From positions 124,001-188,000 of the forward strand of contig SYIK01000005.1 in the NCBI GenBank assembly GCA_005798905.1: DNA of 64,000 nt, in the 5' to 3' direction. The number at the start of each line of letters is the position of its first letter. The stretch's first letter is position 1. Made by a program: the position numbers and the translations under genes. The notes beneath the pieces are model-generated. The model was not told where the DNA came from. It did no database searches and saw only the letters and a list, made by a program, of their open reading frames with translations. This document shows positions 27,123 to 34,950 of the stretch, one piece after another. The stretch is from Bacteroidota bacterium (GTDB lineage Bacteria > Bacteroidota > Bacteroidia > Chitinophagales > Chitinophagaceae).

Positions 27123-28717
27123 TATTTTGAATTTTTATGCACTTCATTCGTAAAATTAAATTCAATATCAGGATTATTATTTCTTTCTGTATTTAAAAAC
27201 CATTCGCTGTTTGCCAAATAAACCAAATAACCATCTTTATCAACACCAACATGGCCGGGCTTGAAGCGAATGAACTCGTTTAATTTATTTGCATCTTTAC
27301 TCGAAATCCAACAAGCTTTGTAAAATGGTAAACTATTAAATTGCACGGATGCACCGTATTCGTGCAAAAGACGGTATTGAATTACTTCAAATTGAAGTTC
27401 GCCAACGCAACCAATTATTTTTTTATTCCCACCATGTTGTGTAAACAATTGGGCAACTCCTTCATCCGTTAATTGCAATAACCCTTTTTCCAATTGTTTT
27501 GTTTTCATTGGATCTTTATTGACAACTTCTTTAAATATTTCGGGAGAAAAAGTTGGAATTCCGGTAAAGAAAAAACTTTCCCCTTCGGTAAGTGTATCTC
27601 CAATTTTGAAATTTCCGGTATCAAACAAACCCACCACATCGCCGGGGAAAGCGTCTTCCAACATACTTTTTTCTCTTGCCATAAAAGAATACGGATTGCT
27701 AAATCGAATATCTTTATCTAATCGAACATGATGATAATATTTATTTCTTTCAAACTTTCCACTGCAAACACGCATAAAAGCAATTCGATCTCTGTGTTTC
27801 GGATCTAAGTTGGCATGAATTTTAAAAACAAAACCACTAAATTTTTCTTCGTGAACATTTATTTCTCTTACAGAAGTTTCTCTATTACTTGGAGTTGGCG
27901 CAATCCGAATAAATGTATCCAACATTTCTTTTACACCAAAATTGTTAATTGCGCTTCCAAAGAAAACCGGCGCCACATTTGCCGCTAAATATTCTTTATT
28001 ATTTAATTCGCCGTGAACCGTATCCACCAATTCAATATCTTCTTTTAAAGTAGCAGCATCTTTTTCTCCTAATTTTTCTGTTAGAATTTTATCGCCGCTA
28101 TTTTCAACAGAAATCAATTCTTCTTCAACTCCTTTCGTATTTGCAGCAAATAATCTTAAATTTTTATCGTGTAAATTATAAACGCCTTTAAATTCTTTTC
28201 CACTATTTATTGGCCAAGTCATCGGATGTAATTGAATTGCTAATTCCTTTTCAATTTCTTCGAGCAAATCAAATCGGTTCTTTCCATCTCTATCCATTTT
28301 ATTAATAAAAACAATAACAGGAGTTGCACGCATTCTACATACTTGCATCAATCTTTTGGTTTGCGCTTCTACACCGTTTACACTATCAATTACTAAAATA
28401 ACACTATCAACCGCAGTCAATGTTCGGTAAGTATCTTCTGCAAAATCTTTGTGACCAGGAGTATCTAAAAGATTAATGAAAATATCTTGATACATAAATG
28501 TCATTACGGAAGTAGCTACAGAAATTCCACGCTGTCTTTCTATTTCCATAAAATCGCTGGTAGCAAACTTTTTAATTTTGTTGCTTTTCACCGCACCGGC
28601 AACTTGAATAGCTCCTCCGAACAAAAGCAGTTTCTCCGTTAAAGTTGTTTTTCCCGCATCCGGGTGACTAATAATGGCAAAAGTTCTTCGTTTGCGAATT
28701 TCTTTCTGGTATTTCAT
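27122..28717 (-). CDS. prfC: Peptide chain release factor 3
   Basis: The 531-residue translational GTPase recycles RF1/RF2 after termination. G motifs are visible: [18 protein letters not shown] (G1), [13 protein letters not shown] (G2), [18 protein letters not shown] (G3) and FINKMDRDG (G4). [15 protein letters not shown] and [14 protein letters not shown] are RF3-specific later blocks that separate it from EF-G. The length is normal. A TAnnTTTG box lies just upstream, and the acetyltransferase gene is coupled behind it. Confidence 0.96.
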   Translation of the reverse strand: MKYQKEIRKRRTFAIISHPDAGKTTLTEKLLLFGGAIQVAGAVKSNKIKKFATSDFMEIERQRGISVATSVMTFMYQDIFINLLDTPGHKDFAEDTYRTLTAVDSVILVIDSVNGVEAQTKRLMQVCRMRATPVIVFINKMDRDGKNRFDLLEEIEKELAIQLHPMTWPINSGKEFKGVYNLHDKNLRLFAANTKGVEEELISVENSGDKILTEKLGEKDAATLKEDIELVDTVHGELNNKEYLAANVAPVFFGSAINNFGVKEMLDTFIRIAPTPSNRETSVREINVHEEKFSGFVFKIHANLDPKHRDRIAFMRVCSGKFERNKYYHHVRLDKDIRFSNPYSFMAREKSMLEDAFPGDVVGLFDTGNFKIGDTLTEGESFFFTGIPTFSPEIFKEVVNKDPMKTKQLEKGLLQLTDEGVAQLFTQHGGNKKIIGCVGELQFEVIQYRLLHEYGASVQFNSLPFYKACWISSKDANKLNEFIRFKPGHVGVDKDGYLVYLANSEWFLNTERNNNPDIEFNFTNEVHKNSK

Positions 28718-28726
28718 AAAGTTCGC

Positions 28727-28734
28727 AAAGGTAG
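28727..28734 (-). promoter_or_regulatory. Putative -7 box for prfC
   Basis: On the minus strand TACCTTTG ends 9 bases before the ATG of prfC. The 5' leader would be very short. A -33 TTG is not evident. Confidence 0.4.
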
Positions 28735-28830
28735 GTTAGGATTTTTTATTTCTTTGACTGATAATTCTACCGTTTAGCTTTTTAAGTTACCATTGACATA
28801 AATAAGTTTCTTAAAAAAGCGCACAGTAAT

Positions 28831-28838
28831 TAAATTTG
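28831..28838 (+). promoter_or_regulatory. Putative -7 box at an almost leaderless gene
   Basis: TAAATTTG ends 3 bases before the ATG at 28842. If used, transcription would start at or very near the start codon. No -33 element is clear. Confidence 0.3.
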
Positions 28839-28841
28839 CTT

Positions 28842-30098
28842 ATGCTTCTTCGAAACATTGAAATCATTACCAGTAGTTTAAAAATGGCTTTGCAGGAATT
28901 GTGGAAAAATAAACTCCGCACCTTCCTTTCACTATTCGGAATAACAATTGGAATTTTTTGCATTATCAGCGTAATGGCAACGCTAAATAGTCTTGAACAA
29001 AATATTCAAAACGAAATCAAATCCTTTGGCACCAATACGATTTATGTTGACAAATGGGATTATAGCCAAGGCGGTGGAGGCGAATTCCCTTGGTGGAAAT
29101 ATATAAAGCGACCTGCCATAAAACATGCAGAAGTTGAAGCAATATTAGAAAGAACTCATTCTGCTAAAAATGCTGCATTCAAAATAAACATTCAAGCGGA
29201 TGCAGAATTTCAAGGTAGTATTTTGAAATCAGTTTTGATGTATGGCTTTACAAAAGATTTCAATAAAATACAAGCAGTGGATATTCAATTAGGTAGGTAT
29301 TTTTCTGATGTAGAATTTCAAGAAGGGAATAATTCTTTTGTAATTGGAAACGAAGTTGCCGAAGAACTTTTTTTAACAATAGAAAGAGCATTGGGAAAAT
29401 TAATAGAAGTAAAAGGGAAAAAAGGAATTGTAATTGGAGTAATTAAAAAACAGGGAAATCAACTTTTAGGAGGTTGGCAATTTGATAAATGTATCATTAT
29501 GCCATACCGATTTGCTAGAACAATTATGGATGAAAGAGGTGCCGACCCACTTATTCTTGTTCAAGGTAAAGATGGATTTGCAAGTGCTGCTTTAAAAGAT
29601 GATTTAAAAGGGACAATGCGTGCAGTAAGAAAATTGAGCCCTAGACAGGAAGATGATTTTACATTAAACGATGTAAATGATTGGAGTGCAGCTTTTAGCG
29701 ATGCTTTTGCTGGTATAAATATGGGAGGAGCAATCATTGGAGGAATTAGCTTGATCGTTGGTTTATTTGGCGTCGCAAATATTATGTTTGTAAGTGTAAA
29801 AGAAAGAACAGGTCAAATTGGTTTAAAAAAAGCTATCGGCGCAAAGAGTCGTATAATCCTCACTGAATTTCTAATTGAAGCAGCTTTTCTTTGTTTAATT
29901 GGTGGGATTATTGGAATACTACTCGTTTTTATATTGACAAAAATATTATCAAATGTTTTCGATTTTCCCATTTTTATTTCGATAAGTAATCTTATTTCTG
30001 CAGTTAGCATTTGTTTTGCTGTTGGAATTTTAGCAGGAATCATTCCCGCTTCAATGGCAGCAAGAATGAACCCTGTAGTAGCTATTAGAAGTAAATAA
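28842..30098 (+). CDS. MacB-like ABC transporter permease
   Basis: From the ATG at 28842 the protein has 418 residues. It has an N-terminal helix in NKLRTFLSLFGITIGIFCII, a periplasmic MacB core (about 50-270) and three C-terminal FtsX-type helices. The core includes a conserved AEV..I..R block, and MFVSVKERTGQIGLKKAIGA precedes the last helices. This fold uses ATP hydrolysis by a partner to move lipoproteins, peptides or drugs. No ATPase or membrane-fusion partner is adjacent, so the transport system must be completed from elsewhere. It is followed 44 bases on by tsaD. Confidence 0.88.
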   Translation: MLLRNIEIITSSLKMALQELWKNKLRTFLSLFGITIGIFCIISVMATLNSLEQNIQNEIKSFGTNTIYVDKWDYSQGGGGEFPWWKYIKRPAIKHAEVEAILERTHSAKNAAFKINIQADAEFQGSILKSVLMYGFTKDFNKIQAVDIQLGRYFSDVEFQEGNNSFVIGNEVAEELFLTIERALGKLIEVKGKKGIVIGVIKKQGNQLLGGWQFDKCIIMPYRFARTIMDERGADPLILVQGKDGFASAALKDDLKGTMRAVRKLSPRQEDDFTLNDVNDWSAAFSDAFAGINMGGAIIGGISLIVGLFGVANIMFVSVKERTGQIGLKKAIGAKSRIILTEFLIEAAFLCLIGGIIGILLVFILTKILSNVFDFPIFISISNLISAVSICFAVGILAGIIPASMAARMNPVVAIRSK

Positions 30099-30120
30099 AA
30101 AATTGAAATTGCATCTTTCC

Positions 30121-30128
30121 TACCTTTG
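30121..30128 (+). promoter_or_regulatory. Putative -7 box for tsaD
   Basis: TACCTTTG ends 14 bases before the ATG of tsaD. A TTG lies 15 bases upstream of the box (30103-30105), a little closer than usual. Confidence 0.4.
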
Positions 30129-30142
30129 AAAAAAATTGATAA

Positions 30143-31186
30143 ATGCCGCTAACCATCCTTGCAATCGAATCGAGTTGTGATGAAACTTCCGTTTCTATTT
30201 GTAAAGACGGTCAGATCCTTTCAAACATTATTGCCACCCAAAAAGTGCATGAAAAATACGGAGGCGTAGTTCCTGAACTTGCAAGCAGAGCACATATTCA
30301 AAATATTGTTCCAGTAATGAGCGAAGCAATGAAAGTTGCAGATTGCGAATTACATCAGATCGATGGTATTGCTTATACCGCTTCTCCCGGATTAATTGGA
30401 TCTTTATTAATTGGTTCTCAATTTGCAAAATCATTAGCGCTTTCACTCAACAAACCTTTAATTGCAGTTAATCATTTAGAAGCACATGTTTTAGCAAATT
30501 TAATTCCGGAAAAAAAACCATCGTTTCCTTTTTTATGTTTGATTGTAAGTGGCGGACATACACAAATTGTACTTTGCGAATCACCCATTTCAATGAAAGT
30601 AATTGGCGAAACGATTGATGATGCTGCCGGTGAAGCATATGATAAATCGGCAAAACTTTTGGGACTTCCCTACCCCGGTGGACCATTAATTGATAAATAT
30701 GCGCAACTTGGAAATGCAAATCGATTTTTATTTCCTGAACCGCAAATTCCGGAATTAAACTTTAGTTTTAGTGGTGTAAAAACTTCCATTCTTTATTTTC
30801 TTCAAAATGCTGGAAAGAGTACAATTTATAAAAAAGAATTTTTAGCAACAGAAGAGGAGAAAAAACAATTTATCGAAGAAAATAGAAATGATATTTGTGC
30901 TTCTATTCAAAATAGAATTGTTACTATTTTATTGAACAAATTAAATAAAGCTGCTTCAATTACTAATTGTAAAAATATTTGCATTGCTGGCGGAGTAGCT
31001 GCCAATAGTGGACTTCGAAAGAATTTTGAAGAAATGGGAATTGCCAAAAACTGGAATACTTTTATCCCTCCAATGGAATTTTGTACAGATAATGCTGGCA
31101 TGATTGCCATTACAGGTTATTATAAATTTCTTCACAAACAATTCAATGAACTTTCTTTTCCCACAAATGCAAAAACAGTTGCTTGA
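30143..31186 (+). CDS. tsaD: tRNA N6-adenosine threonylcarbamoyltransferase TsaD
   Basis: The 347-residue protein moves threonylcarbamoyl from TC-AMP to A37 of ANN-decoding tRNAs, with TsaB and TsaE. It has the ASKHA nucleotide fold. The metal-binding His pair is H111 and H115 in VNHLEAHVLANL. AIESSCDETSVSIC is the family start, and LCLIVSGGHTQIV and NICIAGGVAANSGLRK are later blocks. An insertion of about 20 charged residues around position 230-250 is within family range. Together with miaB it modifies position 37 of different tRNA sets. Confidence 0.97.
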   Translation: MPLTILAIESSCDETSVSICKDGQILSNIIATQKVHEKYGGVVPELASRAHIQNIVPVMSEAMKVADCELHQIDGIAYTASPGLIGSLLIGSQFAKSLALSLNKPLIAVNHLEAHVLANLIPEKKPSFPFLCLIVSGGHTQIVLCESPISMKVIGETIDDAAGEAYDKSAKLLGLPYPGGPLIDKYAQLGNANRFLFPEPQIPELNFSFSGVKTSILYFLQNAGKSTIYKKEFLATEEEKKQFIEENRNDICASIQNRIVTILLNKLNKAASITNCKNICIAGGVAANSGLRKNFEEMGIAKNWNTFIPPMEFCTDNAGMIAITGYYKFLHKQFNELSFPTNAKTVA

Positions 31187-31219
31187 AATTATTTACTAGT
31201 AAAAGCATAAGTCTGTTTA

Positions 31220-31957
31220 ATGTCAAACTCTTTTTTTAGATTCAAACAATTCACTGTGCATCAGCAAAACTGTGCAATGAAAATAACAACAGATGCTTGT
31301 TTGTTCGGAGCTTGGACTGCAATGCAATTAAAGCAATTGCCAGAAAAAACTAAGACTATTTTAGATATTGGAACAGGAACAGGTTTGTTGAGCCTAATGT
31401 TGATTCAAAAAAATCAAACACATTCAATCAATGCAATTGAAATTGATAAAAATGCTGCAATGCAAGCTGCTACAAATTTTGCAGCAACTCCATGGAAAGA
31501 AAAATTGAATGTAATAAATGAAAATGTTATAAATTTTTCATTCCCGAAATTATTTGATTTTATCATTTGCAATCCACCATTTTATGAAAATGATTTAAAA
31601 TCGAACAACATAAAAAAAAATATAGCACACCATGACGAAGGATTGAATTTGAAAAATTTGTTTCAAATTATAAAAACTAATCTATCTAATGATGGAACTT
31701 TTTGTATGTTACTTCCTTACAAAAGGGATATAGAAATTCATCCAATTTTTCATCAGTATCATTTCAAAATCATTACGAAAACATATGTTCGCCAATCAAC
31801 AAAACACGATTTTTTCAGAATACTAATTCACGGTAAAATTGAGAATGATGCCGACAACAGAGAACCTATAATTAATGAAATTTCAATTTGTGATGAAGAA
31901 AAACTATACACAAGAGAATTCATTTCTTTATTGAAAGATTATTACCTGAAATTATAA
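31220..31957 (+). CDS. trmN6: tRNA1(Val) (adenine(37)-N6)-methyltransferase TrmN6-like
   Basis: The 245-residue protein has FRFKQFTVHQQNCAMKITTD, typical of the YfiC/TrmN6 family. It then has SAM motif I ILDIGTGTGLLSLML and the N6-adenine catalytic motif NPPF in FIICNPPFYEN. The E. coli homologue methylates A37 of tRNA1Val. The C-terminal half follows the fold with KTYVRQSTKHDFFRILI. It is 33 bases after tsaD. Its last 6 bases overlap the convergent dehydrogenase-like gene. Confidence 0.9.
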   Translation: MSNSFFRFKQFTVHQQNCAMKITTDACLFGAWTAMQLKQLPEKTKTILDIGTGTGLLSLMLIQKNQTHSINAIEIDKNAAMQAATNFAATPWKEKLNVINENVINFSFPKLFDFIICNPPFYENDLKSNNIKKNIAHHDEGLNLKNLFQIIKTNLSNDGTFCMLLPYKRDIEIHPIFHQYHFKIITKTYVRQSTKHDFFRILIHGKIENDADNREPIINEISICDEEKLYTREFISLLKDYYLKL

Positions 31958-33157
31958 TTTGCCTGCAGCAAAATTGCTCAGATATTGAAAGTGTGGCGTT
32001 AGCTTTCCATTCTTTGTAATCGTTGCTCTATCGAGGATTGGCGATCCATTCGTAACTAAATCTTCCAAAATATATTTAATAAACTGCTCACCAAAATATC
32101 GGCTTGCATCTCGCGGCAATTCATTAGGCAAATTGCCCACCGCCATAATATCGACTGATGAATTGAGATAAGGATTAGTCTTTTCAAAACTTATTTTATC
32201 TACACCGTAAATAGGATTTTCAATTGTTTGATCGCCTAAATTTATTGGCACTGAACCACCAGCATCATCCGTAATATCTGCAATTGTTTGAATTGCAAAA
32301 TCGTTCGAAGCAACGATGTCCTTTTCAAAAAGACGCGGAACATTTTTATCCCAATAAATTCCATTGAGTAAAATATCTGTTTGTTTTATGTAGGGCATAA
32401 ATTTACATCGATACAGTTCTGGTTTTTCGTGAAATTCCTGCCGATTGTATTTTTTAGAGATGGAATTCTCATACAAATCAGCACCTTTCAATTGTGTATA
32501 AATGGGATAAGTAAATGTTTTACTTAAATAATCATATGGTTCAACTTCTGTAATTCCCATTAAATTCATAATCTCTAAAATCCCATGTGCCACTCTTCCC
32601 GATCCGGTTACAGCAATTTTTACATTCGGAATTTTCAACCCAAAATAAGTGTGTATTAATTCCTGTAAATTTTTCTGTTTGTAAACTCTATCCAACTTAA
32701 ACTTTTCAGTTCTGTTTCCGTAAGCCATCATTGCATTGTGTGCGCCTACGACTCCTGCAAAAAAACCAAACCCAATTACTCGCTGACCATCTTCGTGTTC
32801 AAAACATTCATAGTCAATTAAAGAAATATTTTTTTCAAGTACTGTTTGTAGTAATTTTTGATTACTCTTCTGCTGCTTTTTAGTATGTGAAAAAAATAAG
32901 TAAGTTTTTTTCGGTAATAATAGATTTACAGGAACTTCTTTAATCCCCAATAGAATATCACAATCACTTAAATCTTCTCTAAGTTCCACTCCCGCTGCTT
33001 TGTATTCCTTATCTGAAAAACATCTATTTTCTGAAGGCTGTGCAATAATTTGTACATCATCTCTGTTTTTATGAACCCATTTGCATTGATCCGGCGTTAA
33101 TGCAACACGATTATCTGCTGGAATTTTTCCTTCTTTTATAAGCCCTATTTTTTTCAT
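31952..33157 (-). CDS. Alanine dehydrogenase / saccharopine dehydrogenase-like oxidoreductase
   Basis: The track begins at a TTG; the ATG at 33157 gives 401 residues starting MKKIGLIKEGKIPADNRVAL. The N-terminal AlaDH/PNT-type domain has ADNRVALTPDQ. A Rossmann motif follows in the middle, IAVTGSGRVAHGILEIMN. AIQTIADITDDAGGSVP resembles the catalytic C-terminal domain of lysine-forming saccharopine dehydrogenase (LYS1-like). The family reduces or oxidises amino acids with NAD(P). The exact substrate is not clear; bacterial relatives are annotated both ways. Confidence 0.8.
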   Translation of the reverse strand: MKKIGLIKEGKIPADNRVALTPDQCKWVHKNRDDVQIIAQPSENRCFSDKEYKAAGVELREDLSDCDILLGIKEVPVNLLLPKKTYLFFSHTKKQQKSNQKLLQTVLEKNISLIDYECFEHEDGQRVIGFGFFAGVVGAHNAMMAYGNRTEKFKLDRVYKQKNLQELIHTYFGLKIPNVKIAVTGSGRVAHGILEIMNLMGITEVEPYDYLSKTFTYPIYTQLKGADLYENSISKKYNRQEFHEKPELYRCKFMPYIKQTDILLNGIYWDKNVPRLFEKDIVASNDFAIQTIADITDDAGGSVPINLGDQTIENPIYGVDKISFEKTNPYLNSSVDIMAVGNLPNELPRDASRYFGEQFIKYILEDLVTNGSPILDRATITKNGKLTPHFQYLSNFAAGKL

Positions 33158-33178
33158 AAGCGTACATTTGCAGACAGA

Positions 33179-33186
33179 CAAATATA
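33179..33186 (-). promoter_or_regulatory. Putative -7 box for the dehydrogenase-like gene
   Basis: TATATTTG on the minus strand ends 21 bases before the ATG at 33157. It overlaps the extra N-terminal codons of the track ORF, supporting the ATG start. Confidence 0.45.
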
Positions 33187-33213
33187 ATTTTAAAAAAATC
33201 TATAAAGTATAAA

Positions 33214-33717
33214 ATGAATTATTTTGAACTTTTCGAAATTCCTATTCAATTACAAATAGAGCAAAAATTTCTTCCACATAAATATTTTGAATTAAGTAAA
33301 AAATTTCATCCTGATTACTTTATCAATCAATCATCAGAAATCCAAGAATCTATTTTAGAAAAATCAGCCGCTTTAAATAAAGGATTTAATATTTTCAAAA
33401 ACCCATTAGAAACCATTAAATATCTCTTACAACTGAAAGGGTTATTGGTTGAAGAAGAAAAATATGAACTCCCTCCTATTTTTTTATTGCAAGTAATGGA
33501 CATAAATGAACAAATTGAAATAGCAGCCAATGAGGATAATAATTGGCAAATAGCACTCCATAATTTAGAAAATGAAATTTATAACCCTGTTAAAGAAATT
33601 ATAGAAAATTATAAAGATGGTATTTCTACCGAAAAAGAATTGTTGCAAGTGAAAGATTATTATTTCAAAAAAAAATACTTACAACGAATTCAACAACAAT
33701 TAAACAGATTGCTGTAA
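33214..33717 (+). CDS. hscB: Fe-S assembly co-chaperone HscB
   Basis: The 167-residue protein has an N-terminal J-domain (about 1-70) with the HPD motif in SKKFHPDYFINQ. A C-terminal helical domain that holds the scaffold protein IscU follows. The spacing and length fit HscB rather than DnaJ: there is no glycine-rich or zinc-finger region. HscB brings Fe-S-loaded scaffold to the HscA chaperone. No isc genes are adjacent here. tRNA-Leu follows 15 bases later. Confidence 0.9.
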   Translation: MNYFELFEIPIQLQIEQKFLPHKYFELSKKFHPDYFINQSSEIQESILEKSAALNKGFNIFKNPLETIKYLLQLKGLLVEEEKYELPPIFLLQVMDINEQIEIAANEDNNWQIALHNLENEIYNPVKEIIENYKDGISTEKELLQVKDYYFKKKYLQRIQQQLNRLL

Positions 33718-33732
33718 TATTGCACCCCTTTA

Positions 33733-33816
33733 GCCCGGGTGGCGGAATTGGTAGACGCAGCAGACTCAAAATCTGCCGTTCGCAAGGATGTGCTGGTTCG
33801 ATTCCAGTCTCGGGCA
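33733..33816 (+). tRNA. tRNA-Leu (CAA)
   Basis: The acceptor stem GCCCGGG pairs with CTCGGGC. The anticodon stem GCAGA/TCTGC holds the loop CTCAAAA, so the anticodon is CAA. A long variable arm (GTTCGCAAGGATGTGC region) marks a class II tRNA. The T arm reads GGTTCGATTCC. The length is 84 bases and CCA is not encoded. Confidence 0.96.
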
Positions 33817-33830
33817 CTTTGTAATATTTT

Positions 33831-33861
33831 AGACAATTCTTCGAAGAATTGTCTTTTTTAT
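33831..33861 (+). terminator. Terminator after tRNA-Leu
   Basis: An 11-bp perfect stem AGACAATTCTT / AAGAATTGTCT with CG between runs into TTTTTA. The whole 24 bases form one perfect palindrome. Confidence 0.85.
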
Positions 33862-33967
33862 TTTCCGTTGAAGTACTTATCAGTAAAGGGATTGCAGAGA
33901 AAATATATTAACATCTTGTTTCATCCAACAATTTCATCTCTCTCAGTTGTAGCTGTCGCATCGTATT

Positions 33968-34411
33968 TTATTCTTTTTTTGAGGATAATACAATCCCTTC
34001 TTTTGCTGTTTCCTTTACCAAATCAGCGATAGTCCTGTTTTCAAACATGGAAATTAATTTTGGTTTTATATGCTTGTATTGTGAATGCAAAGGGCATGGC
34101 CTCTTTTCCGAACAATCACTTAATCCTAAAATGCAAGTATTTAACCACTCGCATCCTCCAATTGCATTGAGAATGCTGCTAATTGGAAACATCTTAGCTT
34201 CATCTGTTATATAAAAGCCTCCATTAGGCCCCCTGACTGATTGAACAATACCGACTCCCGTAGTAAGTTGTTGAAGAATTTTTGCTGTATAGGCTTGAGG
34301 AGACCCTATTGCTTTTGCAATTTCTTTTAAACTCATTTTCTTTTTCTCAGTACTTTTTTGTGCAATTAACATTACTGCCCTCAAAGCATATTCTGCAGAT
34401 TTAGATAACAT
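33968..34411 (-). CDS. Rrf2-family transcriptional regulator (NsrR/IscR type)
   Basis: The 147-residue protein has the Rrf2 winged helix from its start (MLSKSAEYALRAVMLIAQ) with GPNGGFYIT in the wing. A three-cysteine cluster motif follows, C-x6-C-x5-C in the stretch TCILGLSDCSEKRPCPLH. Such regulators bind a [2Fe-2S] or [4Fe-4S] cluster and sense NO, iron or redox state. It is 24 bases downstream of the QueD-like gene and divergent, with it, from the NO reductase. An NO-sensing, NsrR-like role is inferred from that context. An inverted repeat lies just upstream of its start. Confidence 0.9.
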   Translation of the reverse strand: MLSKSAEYALRAVMLIAQKSTEKKKMSLKEIAKAIGSPQAYTAKILQQLTTGVGIVQSVRGPNGGFYITDEAKMFPISSILNAIGGCEWLNTCILGLSDCSEKRPCPLHSQYKHIKPKLISMFENRTIADLVKETAKEGIVLSSKKE

Positions 34412-34416
34412 ATACT

Positions 34417-34436
34417 ACTTATATTTTTATACAAGT
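34417..34436. promoter_or_regulatory. Inverted repeat just upstream of the Rrf2 gene (possible operator)
   Basis: ACTTATAT-TTTT-ATACAAGT is a dyad with 7 of 8 arm positions paired. It lies 5 bases upstream of the Rrf2 start and reaches the stop codon of the QueD-like gene. Rrf2 proteins often autoregulate through AT-rich dyads of this size. No clear second copy is seen upstream of norB. Binding is unproven. Confidence 0.35.
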
Positions 34437-34876
34437 TAAACCAAAGAATTGGAATACCACTCTGCATATGAATCGTGTGTTTCGAAAATTTTTAGGTTTT
34501 CTAATTTAATATACTCAGGTAGCGTAGCTATCAGTTTATTTTTTATAAAAATTAAAATATTTTCTGCAGTTGGTTCTATTTCCCAAATTATCAGGTTTTC
34601 TATTGTTTGTATTTCTGAATGTTCGGAAAGAAAACGAGATGATAAAATTATTTTATGATCAAGCAATTCTGTTATAGAAGCGTAAATCAGCTTCTTTAAT
34701 TCTTTGAAGTCTACCTCAAAGCCTGGATAAAGAAGAAAGTCATCGACAGTTACATTTCGACCTGTTACTGTAACATGTAATTCATAGGAATGCCCATGAA
34801 TGTTTCTGCAGTCCCCTGGATAATCAGCAATAGCATGAGCCATTTCAAATCGAACAACTTTAGTTATATGAATCAT
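34436..34876 (-). CDS. 6-pyruvoyl-tetrahydropterin synthase / QueD-like enzyme
   Basis: The 146-residue protein has the zinc-binding histidines H14 (FEMAHAI) and H27, H29 (NIHGHSYEL). The catalytic Cys C23 has the CxxxHGH spacing of QueD. LLDHKII supplies the Asp-His pair, PTAENIL the late Glu, and ETHDSYAEW closes the domain. QueD makes 6-carboxytetrahydropterin for the queuosine pathway; PTPS makes the biopterin precursor. Which one applies cannot be settled by eye. It is divergent from the NO reductase and in one operon with the Rrf2 regulator, an unusual place for a queuosine gene. Confidence 0.85.
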   Translation of the reverse strand: MIHITKVVRFEMAHAIADYPGDCRNIHGHSYELHVTVTGRNVTVDDFLLYPGFEVDFKELKKLIYASITELLDHKIILSSRFLSEHSEIQTIENLIIWEIEPTAENILIFIKNKLIATLPEYIKLENLKIFETHDSYAEWYSNSLV

Positions 34877-34903
34877 TTTTTTCTGTTAATTTGCAAAAAA
34901 AGA

Positions 34904-34934
34904 CAAATATATCCACAATCTATTACCTTCACAA
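34904..34934 (-). promoter_or_regulatory. Putative promoter of the queD-rrf2 operon
   Basis: On the minus strand TATATTTG (34911-34904) matches the -7 box. TTTTTTG ending at 34932 supplies a -33 TTG with a 20-base spacer. The ATG is 27 bases downstream. It lies in the 74-base divergent region shared with norB. Confidence 0.55.
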
Positions 34935-34950
34935 AAAACAATTCCACACT

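Noticed and set aside
33739-34032. 97-residue ORF beginning MAELVDAADSKSAVRKDV
   Set aside because: It is the translation of the tRNA-Leu gene itself, a well-known false ORF; the rest covers the terminator and the antisense of the Rrf2 gene.
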